A stretch of 64,000 nt of DNA from Paenilisteria rustica (GTDB taxonomy: Bacteria; Bacillota; Bacilli; Lactobacillales; Listeriaceae). The translations under genes and the position numbers were made by a program. Shown piece by piece: positions 25,681 to 35,247 of the stretch. Each line of letters opens with the position of its first letter. The stretch's first letter is position 1. Below the pieces are notes generated by a model that was not told where the DNA came from, made no database searches, and was given only the letters and a program-made list of their open reading frames with translations. The DNA is taken from NCBI RefSeq assembly GCF_013820765.1, contig NZ_JABJVM010000001.1, forward strand, positions 330,431-394,430, in the 5' to 3' direction.

Positions 25681-27180
25681 ATGGAAGAAGGACCGACAAA
25701 TCCAAATGAGCCGAAAAAAGAAGAGAAGCAAGAGGTTACATCACGAAAAGGCTTTGTAAAAATGAAGATATTCCCATTTGTTATGCTGTTATTCGGTTGT
25801 GTTTTTGCAACAGCTTTAGTGACGGCGCTCGTGATGTCTGTGGGCGGGGATAAACATGTGAAAGTGGCGATTCCTGAACGTAAGGAATTCACGAAGCTTT
25901 ATGATGTGTATGATGAGATTCAGAATAAATATTTTAAAGATGTGAATACAGATAAGATGATGGAAGGCGCAATCAATGGAATGGTGGCATCTCTCGGTGA
26001 CCCGTATTCCTCCTTTATGACGTCGAAGGAAGCAGAGGAATTTGATAATACGATTTCTTCAAGTTTTTCGGGTATTGGCGTAGAAATTCAGGAGAAAGAT
26101 GGCTACATAACTGTTGTATCGCCAATTAAGAATTCTCCGGCAGAAGCGGCGGGTTTACGCCCGAATGATAAAATTATCGAGGTGGATGGCAAGTCGATTA
26201 AAGGCATTTCTTCCACAGAAGCAACGACAAAAATTCGCGGTAAAAAAGGAACGAGTGTCACGCTGACGATTTCACGTCCTGGTACGGATAAACCGTTTGA
26301 TGTGAAAATTGTTCGCGACGAGATTCCAATTGAAACGGTCTATGCAGAAATGGGCGCAGATAAGGTTGCTACGATTCAAATTACAACTTTCTCAGAAAAT
26401 ACGTACAGCGAATTAGAAAAAGCTTTGAAAGATATGGAATCAAAAGGAATGAAAGGCTTAGTCATTGATTTGCGCGGAAATCCAGGTGGTTTACTTGACC
26501 AAGCGGTTGATATTGCTAGCTTGTTCCTACCAGACGGTAAAGTTATCGTTCAAGAACAAGTGAAAGATGGCTCGAAACAAACGATCAAGGCGGATAGTAG
26601 TGCGCACGATGGTTATAAAGTAAAAGTTCCTGTTACGATGCTGATTGATGAAGGTAGCGCGAGTGCTTCTGAAATTTTGGCGGCAGCAGCGCGTGAATCA
26701 GGTGATATCAAGCTAGTTGGCGCGAAATCATTCGGTAAAGGAACAGTACAAACGGCGTTACCACTTAGTGATGGCTCGCTATTGAAATTGACGATTGCCA
26801 AGTGGTTAACACCAGACGGCGAATGGATTCATGAAAAAGGCATTAAACCAGATGTTGCGGTGGCACTGCCAGCTTATGCGACGATGGCAATTCCAGACGC
26901 ATCAAAAACATATAAAGAAGGCAGTTTTGGCGATGATGTGAAAACGATTGAAACCATGCTTGCCGCGCTTAAATATAACGTTGGAAAAGTGGACGGTTTA
27001 TTTGATGCAGATACAACAGATGGCGTGAAGGCGTTCCAAGAAGCGAGCAAGTTAAAAGTGGACGGTATCGTTACTGGGGCAACAACAGACGCTTTAATTA
27101 CGGCTATCCAGAAAGAATTAAAAGCCAACGATCCACAACAGAAAAAAGCGGTTGACTTAGTAAAAGAACAATGGAAGTAA
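25681..27180 (+). CDS. ctpA: C-terminal processing peptidase (S41 family)
   Basis: A membrane-anchored serine protease of 499 residues. The order is an acidic N-terminal tail, one membrane helix (about 28-51), a PDZ domain (about 110-190, including GIGVEIQEKDGYI), the S41 catalytic domain and a C-terminal peptidoglycan-binding domain (about 410-475). The Ser328/Lys353 dyad (in GSASASE and FGKGTVQT) has the 25-residue spacing of Prc and CtpB. The frame opens at 25651 with GTG codons; ATG 25681 is preferred because it follows AAAGTGGTG. The stop is 12 bases before the MarR gene. Confidence 0.93.
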   Translation: MEEGPTNPNEPKKEEKQEVTSRKGFVKMKIFPFVMLLFGCVFATALVTALVMSVGGDKHVKVAIPERKEFTKLYDVYDEIQNKYFKDVNTDKMMEGAINGMVASLGDPYSSFMTSKEAEEFDNTISSSFSGIGVEIQEKDGYITVVSPIKNSPAEAAGLRPNDKIIEVDGKSIKGISSTEATTKIRGKKGTSVTLTISRPGTDKPFDVKIVRDEIPIETVYAEMGADKVATIQITTFSENTYSELEKALKDMESKGMKGLVIDLRGNPGGLLDQAVDIASLFLPDGKVIVQEQVKDGSKQTIKADSSAHDGYKVKVPVTMLIDEGSASASEILAAAARESGDIKLVGAKSFGKGTVQTALPLSDGSLLKLTIAKWLTPDGEWIHEKGIKPDVAVALPAYATMAIPDASKTYKEGSFGDDVKTIETMLAALKYNVGKVDGLFDADTTDGVKAFQEASKLKVDGIVTGATTDALITAIQKELKANDPQQKKAVDLVKEQWK

Positions 27181-27192
27181 GGAGGGCTTTAC

Positions 27193-27600
27193 ATGGATAA
27201 TTTTCTTGAAATCGAAACATCTGTGAAGCGAGTTTTTAATAGTTTTCGCCATGAAGTAGATGGCATTTTAGATCGAAAATTGACTGGCGGTGAGTTCCGT
27301 GTACTCAGTCTAATCTCAAGCGGGGTAAATCGTACGACGGATTTATCGAAGAAATTAGACGTCTCAGCAAGCCACATTACAGCAATTACAGATTCCCTTG
27401 TTGCGAATAACTTCATCACACGACATCGCTCCGAAGTGGATCGCCGCATTGTGGTGCTAGAACTCACAGAAGAAGCGAAAGAATTTGTAGCTTCGATTGA
27501 ACAGAAGAAAAAAGAAATGATCGTCCGCCGCTTCTCCGTTTTTACAGAAGAAGAACGCGAGCAGTTTCAGGAATTGCTGAAGAAGCTAGCTGAAAACTGA
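27193..27600 (+). CDS. MarR family transcriptional regulator
   Basis: A 135-residue winged helix protein. The recognition region NRTTDLSKKLDVSASHITAITDSLVANNFI and the wing RHRSEVDRRIVVLELTEEA fit the MarR fold. It starts 12 bases after ctpA with a GGAGGG ribosome site, so it is probably in the same transcript. Ligand and target genes are unknown. The T element B begins at its stop codon. Confidence 0.92.
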   Translation: MDNFLEIETSVKRVFNSFRHEVDGILDRKLTGGEFRVLSLISSGVNRTTDLSKKLDVSASHITAITDSLVANNFITRHRSEVDRRIVVLELTEEAKEFVASIEQKKKEMIVRRFSVFTEEEREQFQELLKKLAEN

Positions 27601-27780
27601 AAAGCTGAACGGGCTCGTCAGCTCCGAAAATTTCGAGGAGCTAGCCCGTGAAGCTATATCTGGAGTTGCAAAGCGTGACGGCGGAGAGCAACGAACAAAT
27701 ACTTCCCTGCCTTCGTACTCATATTGAGGCTCTAATTCAGCAGAAAACGCTCCATAAGAGCCACAACAAAATACATTCCC
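27598..27780. repeat. Element family T, copy B (compact, no toxin ORF)
   Basis: AGCT-GA-ACGGGCT pairs with AGCCCGT-GA-AGCT, and inner AGCTCCGAAA pairs with TTTCGAGGAGCT, forming a compact hairpin (27604-27651). The conserved box CATATTGAGGCTCTAA is at 27720-27735, followed by AGAGCC that can pair with GGCTCT. Between hairpin and box there is no room for the toxin ORF found in copy C. Confidence 0.75.
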
Positions 27781-27830
27781 AAGATGAAAACCTCCCTTTC
27801 TAACGAAAGCTTGGTTCTCATCTTTTTTTT
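27781..27830 (+). terminator. Terminator upstream of the mnt operon
   Basis: AAGATGA-AACC pairs with GGTT-TCATCTT, followed by seven further T residues. It ends transcription from the ctpA-marR side. Confidence 0.8.
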
Positions 27831-27867
27831 ACATTCAATTTTCTAAATAAATCGCCAATAAATCTCC

Positions 27868-27941
27868 TTTACAAAACCAAAAATATAGGCTATACTGATC
27901 ATAAAGTTGCGCTAAGGAAACATTTTTAGTTCTAACTAAAA
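27868..27941 (+). promoter_or_regulatory. mnt operon promoter and 18-base palindromic operator
   Basis: TTTACA (27868-27873), a 17-base spacer and TATACT (27891-27896) form the promoter. About 20 bases after the expected start lies TTTTAGTTCTAACTAAAA (27924-27941), a perfect palindrome with a two-base centre. It resembles DtxR/MntR-type boxes of the TTTTAGG..CCTAAAA form, though not identically. Confidence 0.65.
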
Positions 27942-27968
27942 TAATCTAATAGAAACAAGGTGATACCA

Positions 27969-28688
27969 ATGCTAGTCGAAAATCTATCCATATCATACGG
28001 TCAAAAACGTGTCGTGGAGAACATCTCCCTTCAAATATCGCCAGGAAAGATGACAGGAATCATCGGACCAAACGGCGCAGGAAAATCAACATTTCTAAAA
28101 GGCTTAATCGGTCTAATCCCCCGCGAATCCGGTCTGGTAACGTGGGAAGGGAACTCCATCGAGGCTATACGTGGCAAAATCGCTTACGTTCCCCAAAGAA
28201 ATACAGTAGACTTAACGTTCCCAATCACTGTGCAGGATACCGTTCTCCTCGGCACCTATCCAAAGCTTGGCCTCATCAAACTCCCGAGGAAAAAAGAACG
28301 CGAAATTGCGCGAACAGCATTGGAACAAGTTGAAATGCTAGATTTTGCAAAACGCCAAATTGGCGAACTTTCAGGCGGTCAATTACAGCGAGTTTTCATT
28401 GCGCGGGCGCTCGCACAACAGGCGGATATTTTTTTACTAGATGAACCATTTGTCGGCATTGATATGACAAGTGAAGCATTGATTATCGAAGTATTGAAAA
28501 AATTGCGAGATACAGGTAAAACAATCATTGTCGTCCACCACGATTTTCATAAGGTGGCGCGATACTTTGACGATGTTATTCTGTTAAACCAGCAATTAAT
28601 GGCATATGGTGAGACCGAAGCAACATTTACTGAAGCGAACATTTTAAAAACGTACGGACAAGAATTTGGATGGGGAGGTGCTCAGTGA
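27969..28688 (+). CDS. mntB: Manganese ABC transporter, ATP-binding subunit
   Basis: A 239-residue ATPase of the metal (TroB/MntB) group. Walker A GPNGAGKST is at 33-41, signature LSGGQ at about 134-138, and Walker B IFLLDEPFVGID follows. Start ATG 27969 follows AAGGTGA by five bases; the frame itself opens at GTG 27960. Its stop overlaps the start of the permease by one base. Manganese is assigned from the binding protein's ligand set. Confidence 0.9.
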   Translation: MLVENLSISYGQKRVVENISLQISPGKMTGIIGPNGAGKSTFLKGLIGLIPRESGLVTWEGNSIEAIRGKIAYVPQRNTVDLTFPITVQDTVLLGTYPKLGLIKLPRKKEREIARTALEQVEMLDFAKRQIGELSGGQLQRVFIARALAQQADIFLLDEPFVGIDMTSEALIIEVLKKLRDTGKTIIVVHHDFHKVARYFDDVILLNQQLMAYGETEATFTEANILKTYGQEFGWGGAQ

Positions 28689-29527
28689 TGTTATTTTTAG
28701 AAGGTTTGATGCAGTATGAATTTTTGCAAAAGGCGTTGTTAACTTCGGTCGTTGTTGGCATTGTCTCTGGTGTGATTGGGAGCTTTATCATTTTACGGGG
28801 AATGTCGTTAATGGGGGACGCGATTTCTCATGCGGTTTTACCTGGGGTCGCGATTTCATATATGTTGGGGCTCAATTTTTTTCTCGGAGCGACGGCTTTT
28901 GGGGTTATTGCAGCGCTTGGCATCGGTTTTGTGAATCAAAATAGTCGGATTAAAAATGATACGGCGATTGGCATTGTGTTTAGTTCGTTTTTTGCACTTG
29001 GGATTATTATGATTTCGTTGGCGCAGAGTTCGACGGATTTATACCATATTTTGTTTGGGAATGTGCTGGCGGTTCGGAGTAGTGACATGTGGATAACGTT
29101 TGGAATCGGTGCGCTCGTTATTCTGCTGGTCGGGTTGTTTTATAAGGAATTGTTGGTTAGTTCATTTGATCCGACGATGGCAGAAAGTTATGGCTTAAAA
29201 GTGCGGATGTTGCATTATTTTCTAATGACGTTGTTGACGCTGGTGACGGTTGCGTCGCTGCAAACCGTGGGGATAATTCTTGTTGTCGCGATGTTGATTA
29301 CACCTGCAGCGACGGCGTACTTATTGACGAACCGGCTTTCTATCATGCTGTTTCTGGCGGCGGGATTCGGAGCAGTAAGCGCGATTATTGGCCTGTATTT
29401 TAGCTATATGTACAACTTGGCATCGGGAGCATCGATTGTGCTCGCAGCAACAGCGTTATTTATTATCGTGTTTTTATTTTCACCGAAACAAGGCATTATT
29501 TTTGGAAGAAGGAGCGTGAAACAATGA
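28688..29527 (+). CDS. mntC: Manganese ABC transporter, permease subunit
   Basis: A 279-residue protein with about eight or nine hydrophobic segments. It has the ABC-3 family features [21 protein letters not shown] near residue 42 and [19 protein letters not shown] near 205. GGGAGGTG seven bases before ATG 28688 sets the start inside a longer frame. It overlaps mntA by four bases (ATGA). Confidence 0.9.
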   Translation: MLFLEGLMQYEFLQKALLTSVVVGIVSGVIGSFIILRGMSLMGDAISHAVLPGVAISYMLGLNFFLGATAFGVIAALGIGFVNQNSRIKNDTAIGIVFSSFFALGIIMISLAQSSTDLYHILFGNVLAVRSSDMWITFGIGALVILLVGLFYKELLVSSFDPTMAESYGLKVRMLHYFLMTLLTLVTVASLQTVGIILVVAMLITPAATAYLLTNRLSIMLFLAAGFGAVSAIIGLYFSYMYNLASGASIVLAATALFIIVFLFSPKQGIIFGRRSVKQ

Positions 29528-30432
29528 AGAAAACCATGTTAGCGTGTGTGATTGGTCTGTGTATCTGTTTGCTTGTGGCTTGTGGTGGGAACGATAAGAA
29601 GGCGAATTCGGACAAGTTGCAAGTGGTGACGACGTATTCGATTTTGTATGATATTGTGAAACAGGTCGGTGGCGATAAAGTTGATTTATATAGCATCGTG
29701 CCAACCGGGACGGACCCGCATGAGTACGATCCATTGCCAAAAGACGTGCAAAAAATGGCGGACGCGGATTTAGTTTTTAATAATGGGCTCAATCTGGAGA
29801 CTGGAAATGGCTGGTTTGATCGATTGATGATTTCCTCTGGTCAAAAAGAGGCCATAGCGCTGAGTGAAGGCGTGGCACCGAAGTTTTTGACGGCAAAGGG
29901 GAAGGAAAGCGAGACGGATCCGCATGCTTGGTTGGATCTGCAAAATGGTATCAAGTATACGGAAAATGCGCGAGATGCGTTGGTAAAAAAAAATCCGGAT
30001 AATGCGGATTATTATAAGGATCGCGCTGAGAAGTATATCGCGAGGTTGAGTGCACTCGACAAGGAAGCGAAGACAAAATTTGCGGATTTGGATCATAAGA
30101 CGCTTGTAACGAGTGAAGGCGCATTTAAGTATTTTGGCGCGGCGTATGGACTAGATGCAGCGTATATTTGGGAAATAAATACGGAAAACCAAGGGACACC
30201 AGATCAGATGAAACAGATTATTGAGACGATTCGAGCGAAGAAAGTGCCGGTTCTATTCGTTGAGACAAGTGTTGATCCGAGAAGTATGGAAAGCGTTTCA
30301 AGCGAGACGGATGTGCCGATTTCGGCCAAACTATTCACAGATTCTACTGCAAAAACTGGCAAGGTGGGAGATTCGTATTTGGAAATGATGCGTTGGAATT
30401 TGGATAAGATTTATGATGGGTTAAAAAACTAA
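29524..30432 (+). CDS. mntA: Manganese-binding lipoprotein (TroA/PsaA cluster A-I)
   Basis: A 302-residue solute-binding protein with a signal peptide and lipobox LVAC (Cys20), so it is anchored to the outer face of the membrane. Metal ligands align as His66 (DPHEY), His134 (DPHAW), Glu198 (TSEGAFKYF) and Asp273 (LFTDS). This is the His-His-Glu-Asp set of the manganese protein PsaA; zinc-binding members have His as the third ligand. [11 protein letters not shown] and [11 protein letters not shown] are further PsaA-like segments. It is the last gene of the operon and ends at a bidirectional terminator. Confidence 0.92.
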   Translation: MKKTMLACVIGLCICLLVACGGNDKKANSDKLQVVTTYSILYDIVKQVGGDKVDLYSIVPTGTDPHEYDPLPKDVQKMADADLVFNNGLNLETGNGWFDRLMISSGQKEAIALSEGVAPKFLTAKGKESETDPHAWLDLQNGIKYTENARDALVKKNPDNADYYKDRAEKYIARLSALDKEAKTKFADLDHKTLVTSEGAFKYFGAAYGLDAAYIWEINTENQGTPDQMKQIIETIRAKKVPVLFVETSVDPRSMESVSSETDVPISAKLFTDSTAKTGKVGDSYLEMMRWNLDKIYDGLKN

Positions 30433-30460
30433 GAAAAGCCGTTCTTTTGGAGCGCAACAA

Positions 30461-30507
30461 AAAAAGGCGTATCAAAACTCTCTAGCAGATTTTTGATACG
30501 CCTTTTT
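30461..30507. terminator. Bidirectional terminator between mntA and the glycosyltransferase gene
   Basis: AAAAAGGCGTATCAAAA (30461-30477) is perfectly complementary to TTTTGATACGCCTTTTT (30491-30507). Confidence 0.93.
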
Positions 30508-30513
30508 CGATTA

Positions 30514-31815
30514 CTATTTTTTCCGTCGTTCTGGGCTAACCCATACACCAGTGCCGAAACCAAGGATAGTTTTTACTGCTGGGATAAAGGTCATCAAAAT
30601 GGTTATGGCATTCATCATCCAATAGAAAAGCAAGTAGAGTGGCGCGAACAGGAAGTATTTCATTTTCTTGCCCTTATCATCTATTGCTAATGCTGCGAGT
30701 AGTTGGAGAGCCCCGGCGAGCATTTCAAAGCAGACGAACACAAAAGCGACAGCAACCATAAATAAAATCTGGTGTTTATCCCCTAAATAAATGTGGTACG
30801 AAAGCTTGAGAATAAAGAATAGACTAGAAATCCAGAAAAAGAATGTCCAAAAGATACTTAATGTTTGATCGACACATAGAGATGTCCGGCCGATATTTTT
30901 GAAGGGATGTGCGACGACTCGGCGGAAGTTAGTCAGCCATACTTCGGTACCGCCTTTTGCCCAACGTTTTCGCTGTTTATAAAGCATGTTCATCGTTTCG
31001 GGCACTTCCAAAAAGAAAATGATATCGGCCGCAAAAATCGAGAGCCAACCTTCAAATTGATGGTCCCAAGCGATACTAATATCCTCGGTCGCGCGATCTT
31101 GACGGAACAGACCAACATCCATTAAAGCGTCTTTTCGATACATCGTGTTGGCGCCACTGTATGCATAAATAATACCGAATGCGCTAGCTTGCGTACGTTT
31201 AATGATGCCAACAATACTGGAAAATTCGACGGTTTGGGATTTCCCGACAAGTGTGGAACGATTCTGCACGTCCATATTTGATGTGACAGCAGCTATATTT
31301 CTCGATTCAGGATTGATAAAATAATTCACATATTTCCACAAGGCATCTGGCTCTGGAACCGTGTCTGCATCATTACTAAGAATCAACTCGCCTTTCGCAA
31401 AATGTACGCCGATATTAAATGCATGAGCCTTTCCTTTGTTTTTTTCGATGCGAACAACGCGCAGATTATCGTATTTTTCCATGAGCCTCGCTAGAATTTC
31501 AGGTGTGCTATCGGTGGAGCCGTCATCTGTAACAAGGATTTCGTAATTCGTATAGTTCAACTTATTCATTAAATATTCAATGGTGTCCTCAATAACAATC
31601 TCTTCGTTATGTGCAGGAATCATTATAGTGATAAATGGCTCTATTTCAGTTGGAATATCCGTCCATCCTTTCTGTCTATATTTGAAAAGAAAAGTATAGC
31701 AGAAAGCGCCGACAAACCAAGCAAAGCCGCCTAAAATTGGATAAGTAAGGAGGATGACAAATAAGAATGTGATAATGGTGTTTAAAAAGGGGATGCCCGT
31801 ATCGATAATTGTCAT
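30514..31815 (-). CDS. Processive family-2 glycosyltransferase (PgaC/IcaA-like)
   Basis: A 433-residue membrane enzyme. One hydrophobic segment at about 10-45, a cytoplasmic GT2 domain and three or four C-terminal membrane helices are seen. The motifs are DDGS (97-100), DAD (149-151), TED (243-245) and QRKRW (281-285), the D,D,D,QxxRW set of synthases that make and export a polysaccharide (PNAG, hyaluronan, cellulose types). It overlaps the upstream small membrane gene by four bases. No deacetylase, hydrolase or outer export gene is nearby, so this is a minimal two-gene system. The product sugar is not known. Confidence 0.88.
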   Translation of the reverse strand: MTIIDTGIPFLNTIITFLFVILLTYPILGGFAWFVGAFCYTFLFKYRQKGWTDIPTEIEPFITIMIPAHNEEIVIEDTIEYLMNKLNYTNYEILVTDDGSTDSTPEILARLMEKYDNLRVVRIEKNKGKAHAFNIGVHFAKGELILSNDADTVPEPDALWKYVNYFINPESRNIAAVTSNMDVQNRSTLVGKSQTVEFSSIVGIIKRTQASAFGIIYAYSGANTMYRKDALMDVGLFRQDRATEDISIAWDHQFEGWLSIFAADIIFFLEVPETMNMLYKQRKRWAKGGTEVWLTNFRRVVAHPFKNIGRTSLCVDQTLSIFWTFFFWISSLFFILKLSYHIYLGDKHQILFMVAVAFVFVCFEMLAGALQLLAALAIDDKGKKMKYFLFAPLYLLFYWMMNAITILMTFIPAVKTILGFGTGVWVSPERRKK

Positions 31816-32324
31816 TTCAAATCAACCCCACTATCTTTATACAAATCTCTGATGCACGTGTCGCTCAGATTTTTTTCTTCGGGTATAGAAACGAATTTTT
31901 GAGATTGGCGAAATGCTTTATCTCCAAATCGCTCGGTCATAAAGGCTTCCACAACCTCTTTTCTGACTTCTAAAGTTTTCTCATCATACGTTATTTCTTT
32001 TTGTAACACCTTTTTGTAGCGCCGGTTGTTTTTGAATGTTAGGAGAATCAAGTAAATGAGAATAAGTGGCAATGCAATGAATAAGAAGTCGTCCATGATT
32101 TTGAAAATCCGAATAGCCAAATTAAAAACATCAAAAATAATGGCCCAATTATGCCAAAATAAAATGGGGAATAGAACGAGTAAGAATGGTAAGAAGAAGC
32201 CAAGCCATGCTAATATCGTAATCAGAACTTGTCGTATTTTCAAACCAACATTACCTTTTTCAAAAAATTCATCTTCAATAAACTGTTCACTTACCTCGTC
32301 TCGAACTGCTTTTTGTACCATCAT
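31812..32324 (-). CDS. Two-helix membrane protein, possible PgaD/IcaD-like partner
   Basis: About 170 residues with two strong hydrophobic segments (near 30-60 and 75-100) and a charged cytoplasmic C-terminal half (YDEKTLEVRKEVVEAFMTERFGDKAF). The start is taken at the ATG pair 32324/32321 after AAAGGCAGG; the frame reaches 32345. It overlaps the start of the glycosyltransferase gene, which suggests a stoichiometric partner. Size and topology recall PgaD/IcaD, small two-helix subunits needed by PNAG synthase, but I see no sequence signature. Confidence 0.65.
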   Translation of the reverse strand: MMVQKAVRDEVSEQFIEDEFFEKGNVGLKIRQVLITILAWLGFFLPFLLVLFPILFWHNWAIIFDVFNLAIRIFKIMDDFLFIALPLILIYLILLTFKNNRRYKKVLQKEITYDEKTLEVRKEVVEAFMTERFGDKAFRQSQKFVSIPEEKNLSDTCIRDLYKDSGVDLK

Positions 32325-32342
32325 GAACCTGCCTTTCCTATG

Positions 32343-32375
32343 CAAAAAAGCATACTAAGATTAGTATACTTTTTC
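32343..32375 (-). terminator. Terminator between the MATE gene and the polysaccharide genes
   Basis: A hairpin of GCATACT and AGTATACT with A and T tracts on both sides lies just after the MATE stop on the minus strand. Confidence 0.7.
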
Positions 32376-32397
32376 CCTAAAAAGGTGGGTGTAAACG

Positions 32398-33750
32398 TTA
32401 TTTAAGTTGTCTTAGTAAACGTTTTTCTGTTATTCGAACGCGAATGGATAGGATGAAGGCGGCGATGAAGAGGCCAGCGCTAAGTCCAATCCAGAATCCA
32501 AATGGTCCGAGTTGGGTGTATGATAATGCGAGTCCAAGCGGTAAACCGATGACCCAGTAAGAGATAAAGGCGACGATGGATGTGACTGTAACGTCCTTGT
32601 AGCCACGCAAAGTGCCGAGTACTGGAGATAATAGGGCGTCTGCAAACTGGAATAAAATAGCGTAAATTAAGAAATGTGTAATCAAATCCGCAAGTTTTGG
32701 ATCGGAGGTATATAACAATGCGATTTGATCGCGGAAAAGGAACAATAATATACCATTCAATATGCCGATGGAAATCGCTGAAATCATACCAATATGGCGA
32801 TACTTTCTAGCATCTGCCACGCGTTTCGCTCCTGTCTCAAATCCAACTAATATCGTCAATGCCGCCGCGATACTTAACGGAAATGCATAAAGCAAAGTCG
32901 GCACGCTAATAGCAGATTGATGCGCGGCGATTGTGTCTGTCCCAAAACGCCCCATAAAAACTGTTACCGCCGAGAAAATACTCACTTCAAAAAGAATCGT
33001 CAAACCATTCGGTACGCCAAGCTTGATAATCTCCTTTATTTTTCCCCAATCTACTTTAGCGAATCCAGCAAAGATATGATAGTCGCGCAATCGTTTTTGA
33101 CTTTGAATGAGAATAATCGTTACAAGGAGCACGATCCAATACGTAATTCCCGTCGCATAGCCACTTCCGGCACCACCCATCTCAGGAAATCCCCAATTTC
33201 CGAAAATCAATAAGTAGTTCAAGAAAATATTCACCGGTACTGTAATTAGTGTAATCATCATGGTGACCCGCGTCAGGCCAAGCGAATCAATGAAAGCACG
33301 CAAAACGGAATAAAAGAAAAAGGCCGGGATACCAAAACAAATCCCATTTAAAAAATGTTTCGCAATATCTGCAACGGCAGGATCGAGTCCCATTGCGCTC
33401 AAAATCGAAGGCACGAATAGAAAGTTAAGCGCCAGCAGTAGAGCGGCCAAACCGACTGCTATATACAACCCGTTACTCACGGTTCTTTTAATATCATGAC
33501 TTTCTCCGCGTCCAATCAATTGCGAAATAATCGGCGTCACAGCCATCAGTAAGCCAGATAAGCTCGCGTTAAAAGGGCCCCATAAGGAATTCCCGATGGC
33601 AGTCCCGGCGAGCGCTTCGTTCGAATAGTGCCCAGACATCATGGTGTCAATTAGAGCCATCGAGAACAGCATCAATTGCGAAATCACAACAGGTGTGAAT
33701 ATAACGAAGAATTGGCGCCATTTCTCACTCGGCGTAAATGTTTGTTCCAA
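32398..33750 (-). CDS. MATE family multidrug efflux transporter
   Basis: A 450-residue protein with 12 hydrophobic segments, the NorM-type layout. MSGHYSNEALAGTAIGNSLWGP near residue 34 and GRFGTDTIAAHQSAISVPTLLYAFPLSIAAA near 265 are the duplicated MATE signatures. The start is TTG 33750, nine bases after AAAGGAGG on the minus strand. It would export cationic drugs or metabolites by Na+ or H+ antiport. Divergent from the purine permease gene. Confidence 0.92.
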   Translation of the reverse strand: MEQTFTPSEKWRQFFVIFTPVVISQLMLFSMALIDTMMSGHYSNEALAGTAIGNSLWGPFNASLSGLLMAVTPIISQLIGRGESHDIKRTVSNGLYIAVGLAALLLALNFLFVPSILSAMGLDPAVADIAKHFLNGICFGIPAFFFYSVLRAFIDSLGLTRVTMMITLITVPVNIFLNYLLIFGNWGFPEMGGAGSGYATGITYWIVLLVTIILIQSQKRLRDYHIFAGFAKVDWGKIKEIIKLGVPNGLTILFEVSIFSAVTVFMGRFGTDTIAAHQSAISVPTLLYAFPLSIAAALTILVGFETGAKRVADARKYRHIGMISAISIGILNGILLFLFRDQIALLYTSDPKLADLITHFLIYAILFQFADALLSPVLGTLRGYKDVTVTSIVAFISYWVIGLPLGLALSYTQLGPFGFWIGLSAGLFIAAFILSIRVRITEKRLLRQLK

Positions 33751-33791
33751 AATGGTGAACCTCCTTTTAATTATGCATACTTCGACACCCG

Positions 33792-33800
33792 ATTATAGCA
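33792..33800 (-). promoter_or_regulatory. Extended -10 promoter of the MATE gene
   Basis: On the minus strand TGCTATAAT spans 33800-33792, about 45 bases before the TTG start; the -35 is weak (TGACGA). Confidence 0.55.
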
Positions 33801-33881
33801 CAGGAAATAGGGCATCGTCACGGAAAATTAGTGTTTTTTTCTAGACTAGAAAGTAAAGCTCTATGCGAATCCGCTTGCGTC

Positions 33882-33890
33882 TGTTATAAT
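33882..33890 (+). promoter_or_regulatory. Extended -10 promoter of the purine permease gene
   Basis: TGTTATAAT (33882-33890) lies 65 bases before the permease start. The leader in between is short and shows only a small hairpin (GTAG..CTAC); I see no purine riboswitch. Confidence 0.55.
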
Positions 33891-33954
33891 AAGGGTTCGT
33901 GGTAGGGGCGAGACTCTACGGGTTGGGAGAGGGATAATTGAATAAAGAGGAATT

Positions 33955-35241
33955 ATGATGCAAAAATTCTTGGACAAAATCTTTCAGTTGAAAGCGCATC
34001 GGACATCGGTTCGAACGGAAGCTTTAGCTGGAATGATAGGTTTCTTCACCGTTGTCTACATTATTGTTGTCAATAGTTCGATTTTGGCAGAAGCGGGTGT
34101 ACCGTATCAAGGCGCCATTCTTGCAACGATTTTTATATCGGTTGTAGGTTGTTTGGTGATGGGTTTTTGGGCAAATGCACCGCTTATTTTGATGCCAGGA
34201 ATGGGAATCAACGCGTTGTTTGCGTATAATTTCGTGCAAACGCTTGGATTGTCATGGCAACAAGCACTAGCAGTCGTTGTAGTCAGTGGTTTCTTATTCA
34301 TGATCTTAGCATTTACGCCACTCGCTAGAAAGTTGAACGACACAATTCCGCTGATTTTAAAACAGGGAATCACGGTCGGTTTAGGGCTATTTTTGGTATT
34401 GCTAGGCCTTGAAAAAGGACAAATCGTGTCGCGCGGAGAACATTCGATTTTAGCGTTTGGCGATATGCATGATCCATTTGTTTTGGCCACGCTGATTACG
34501 CTTTTGCTAACAATGATTTTGCTTGTGCGCAAAGTACCAGGTGCTTTTTTGTGGAGTATACTGATTGGAACGCTTGTTAGTGTTCTGTTCGGCGTACATG
34601 GCGAAGTTTCGAAGGATGCGATGAGTTTGGCGCCGTGGAAAGATGTGCTGTTTCAGGCTGATTTCTCAGGTGTAGGACAAGTGGCGTTTTGGACGAGCGT
34701 GTTTTCACTAACGATGGTACTCGTGTTCGAGACGGTCGGTTTGACGTTTGGTCAGACGAAGCAACTTGGTCAAACGGAGAAATTACCACGCGTACTACAG
34801 GCGAGTAGTTTTACAGCCTTCTTATCAGGTTTATTTGGGACAAGCCCAACGATTTCGGCATTAGAAAGTGGTTCGATGTCAGCGAGTGGTGCAAAAACAG
34901 GTCTGGCCTCTGTAACGGTCGCTATCTTTTTCTTAGGTTCGCTCGTATTGATGCCGTATATCTCGTTTATTCCGAACAGCGCGATTGCACCGATTCTAAT
35001 TGTTATCGGTATTTCGATGTTGCAGGAAATCAAAGAGATGGACTTTGGCAACGCAGCTGACACATTTGCAGCACTCTTAATCGTTATTATTATCCCATTC
35101 TCGTACAGTATCGCCGACGGAATTGCAGTCGGATTTATCGCGTACCCGATTTTGAGATTATTTTCAAAAAATCGCACGCGTACACCGATACTCATGTATA
35201 TCATTGCCGCGCTATTTTTGATACAATTTATCGTGCAGTGA
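33955..35241 (+). CDS. NCS2 family purine permease (AzgA/PbuG/PbuO type)
   Basis: A 428-residue protein with 12 or more hydrophobic segments. EALAGMIGFFTVVYIIVVNSSIL, ANAPLILMPGMGINALFAYNF and FGTSPTISALESGSMSASGAKTGLASV are typical of the AzgA-like branch, which carries hypoxanthine, guanine or adenine. AAAGAGG precedes the ATG ATG pair at 33955/33958; the second has slightly better spacing. The exact base cannot be told. Confidence 0.9.
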   Translation: MMQKFLDKIFQLKAHRTSVRTEALAGMIGFFTVVYIIVVNSSILAEAGVPYQGAILATIFISVVGCLVMGFWANAPLILMPGMGINALFAYNFVQTLGLSWQQALAVVVVSGFLFMILAFTPLARKLNDTIPLILKQGITVGLGLFLVLLGLEKGQIVSRGEHSILAFGDMHDPFVLATLITLLLTMILLVRKVPGAFLWSILIGTLVSVLFGVHGEVSKDAMSLAPWKDVLFQADFSGVGQVAFWTSVFSLTMVLVFETVGLTFGQTKQLGQTEKLPRVLQASSFTAFLSGLFGTSPTISALESGSMSASGAKTGLASVTVAIFFLGSLVLMPYISFIPNSAIAPILIVIGISMLQEIKEMDFGNAADTFAALLIVIIIPFSYSIADGIAVGFIAYPILRLFSKNRTRTPILMYIIAALFLIQFIVQ

Positions 35242-35247
35242 TACAGT

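Noticed and set aside
33891..33954. Purine riboswitch in the leader of the purine permease
   Set aside because: Only about 60 bases are available, and the conserved junction and loop sequences of purine or PRPP riboswitches are not visible.
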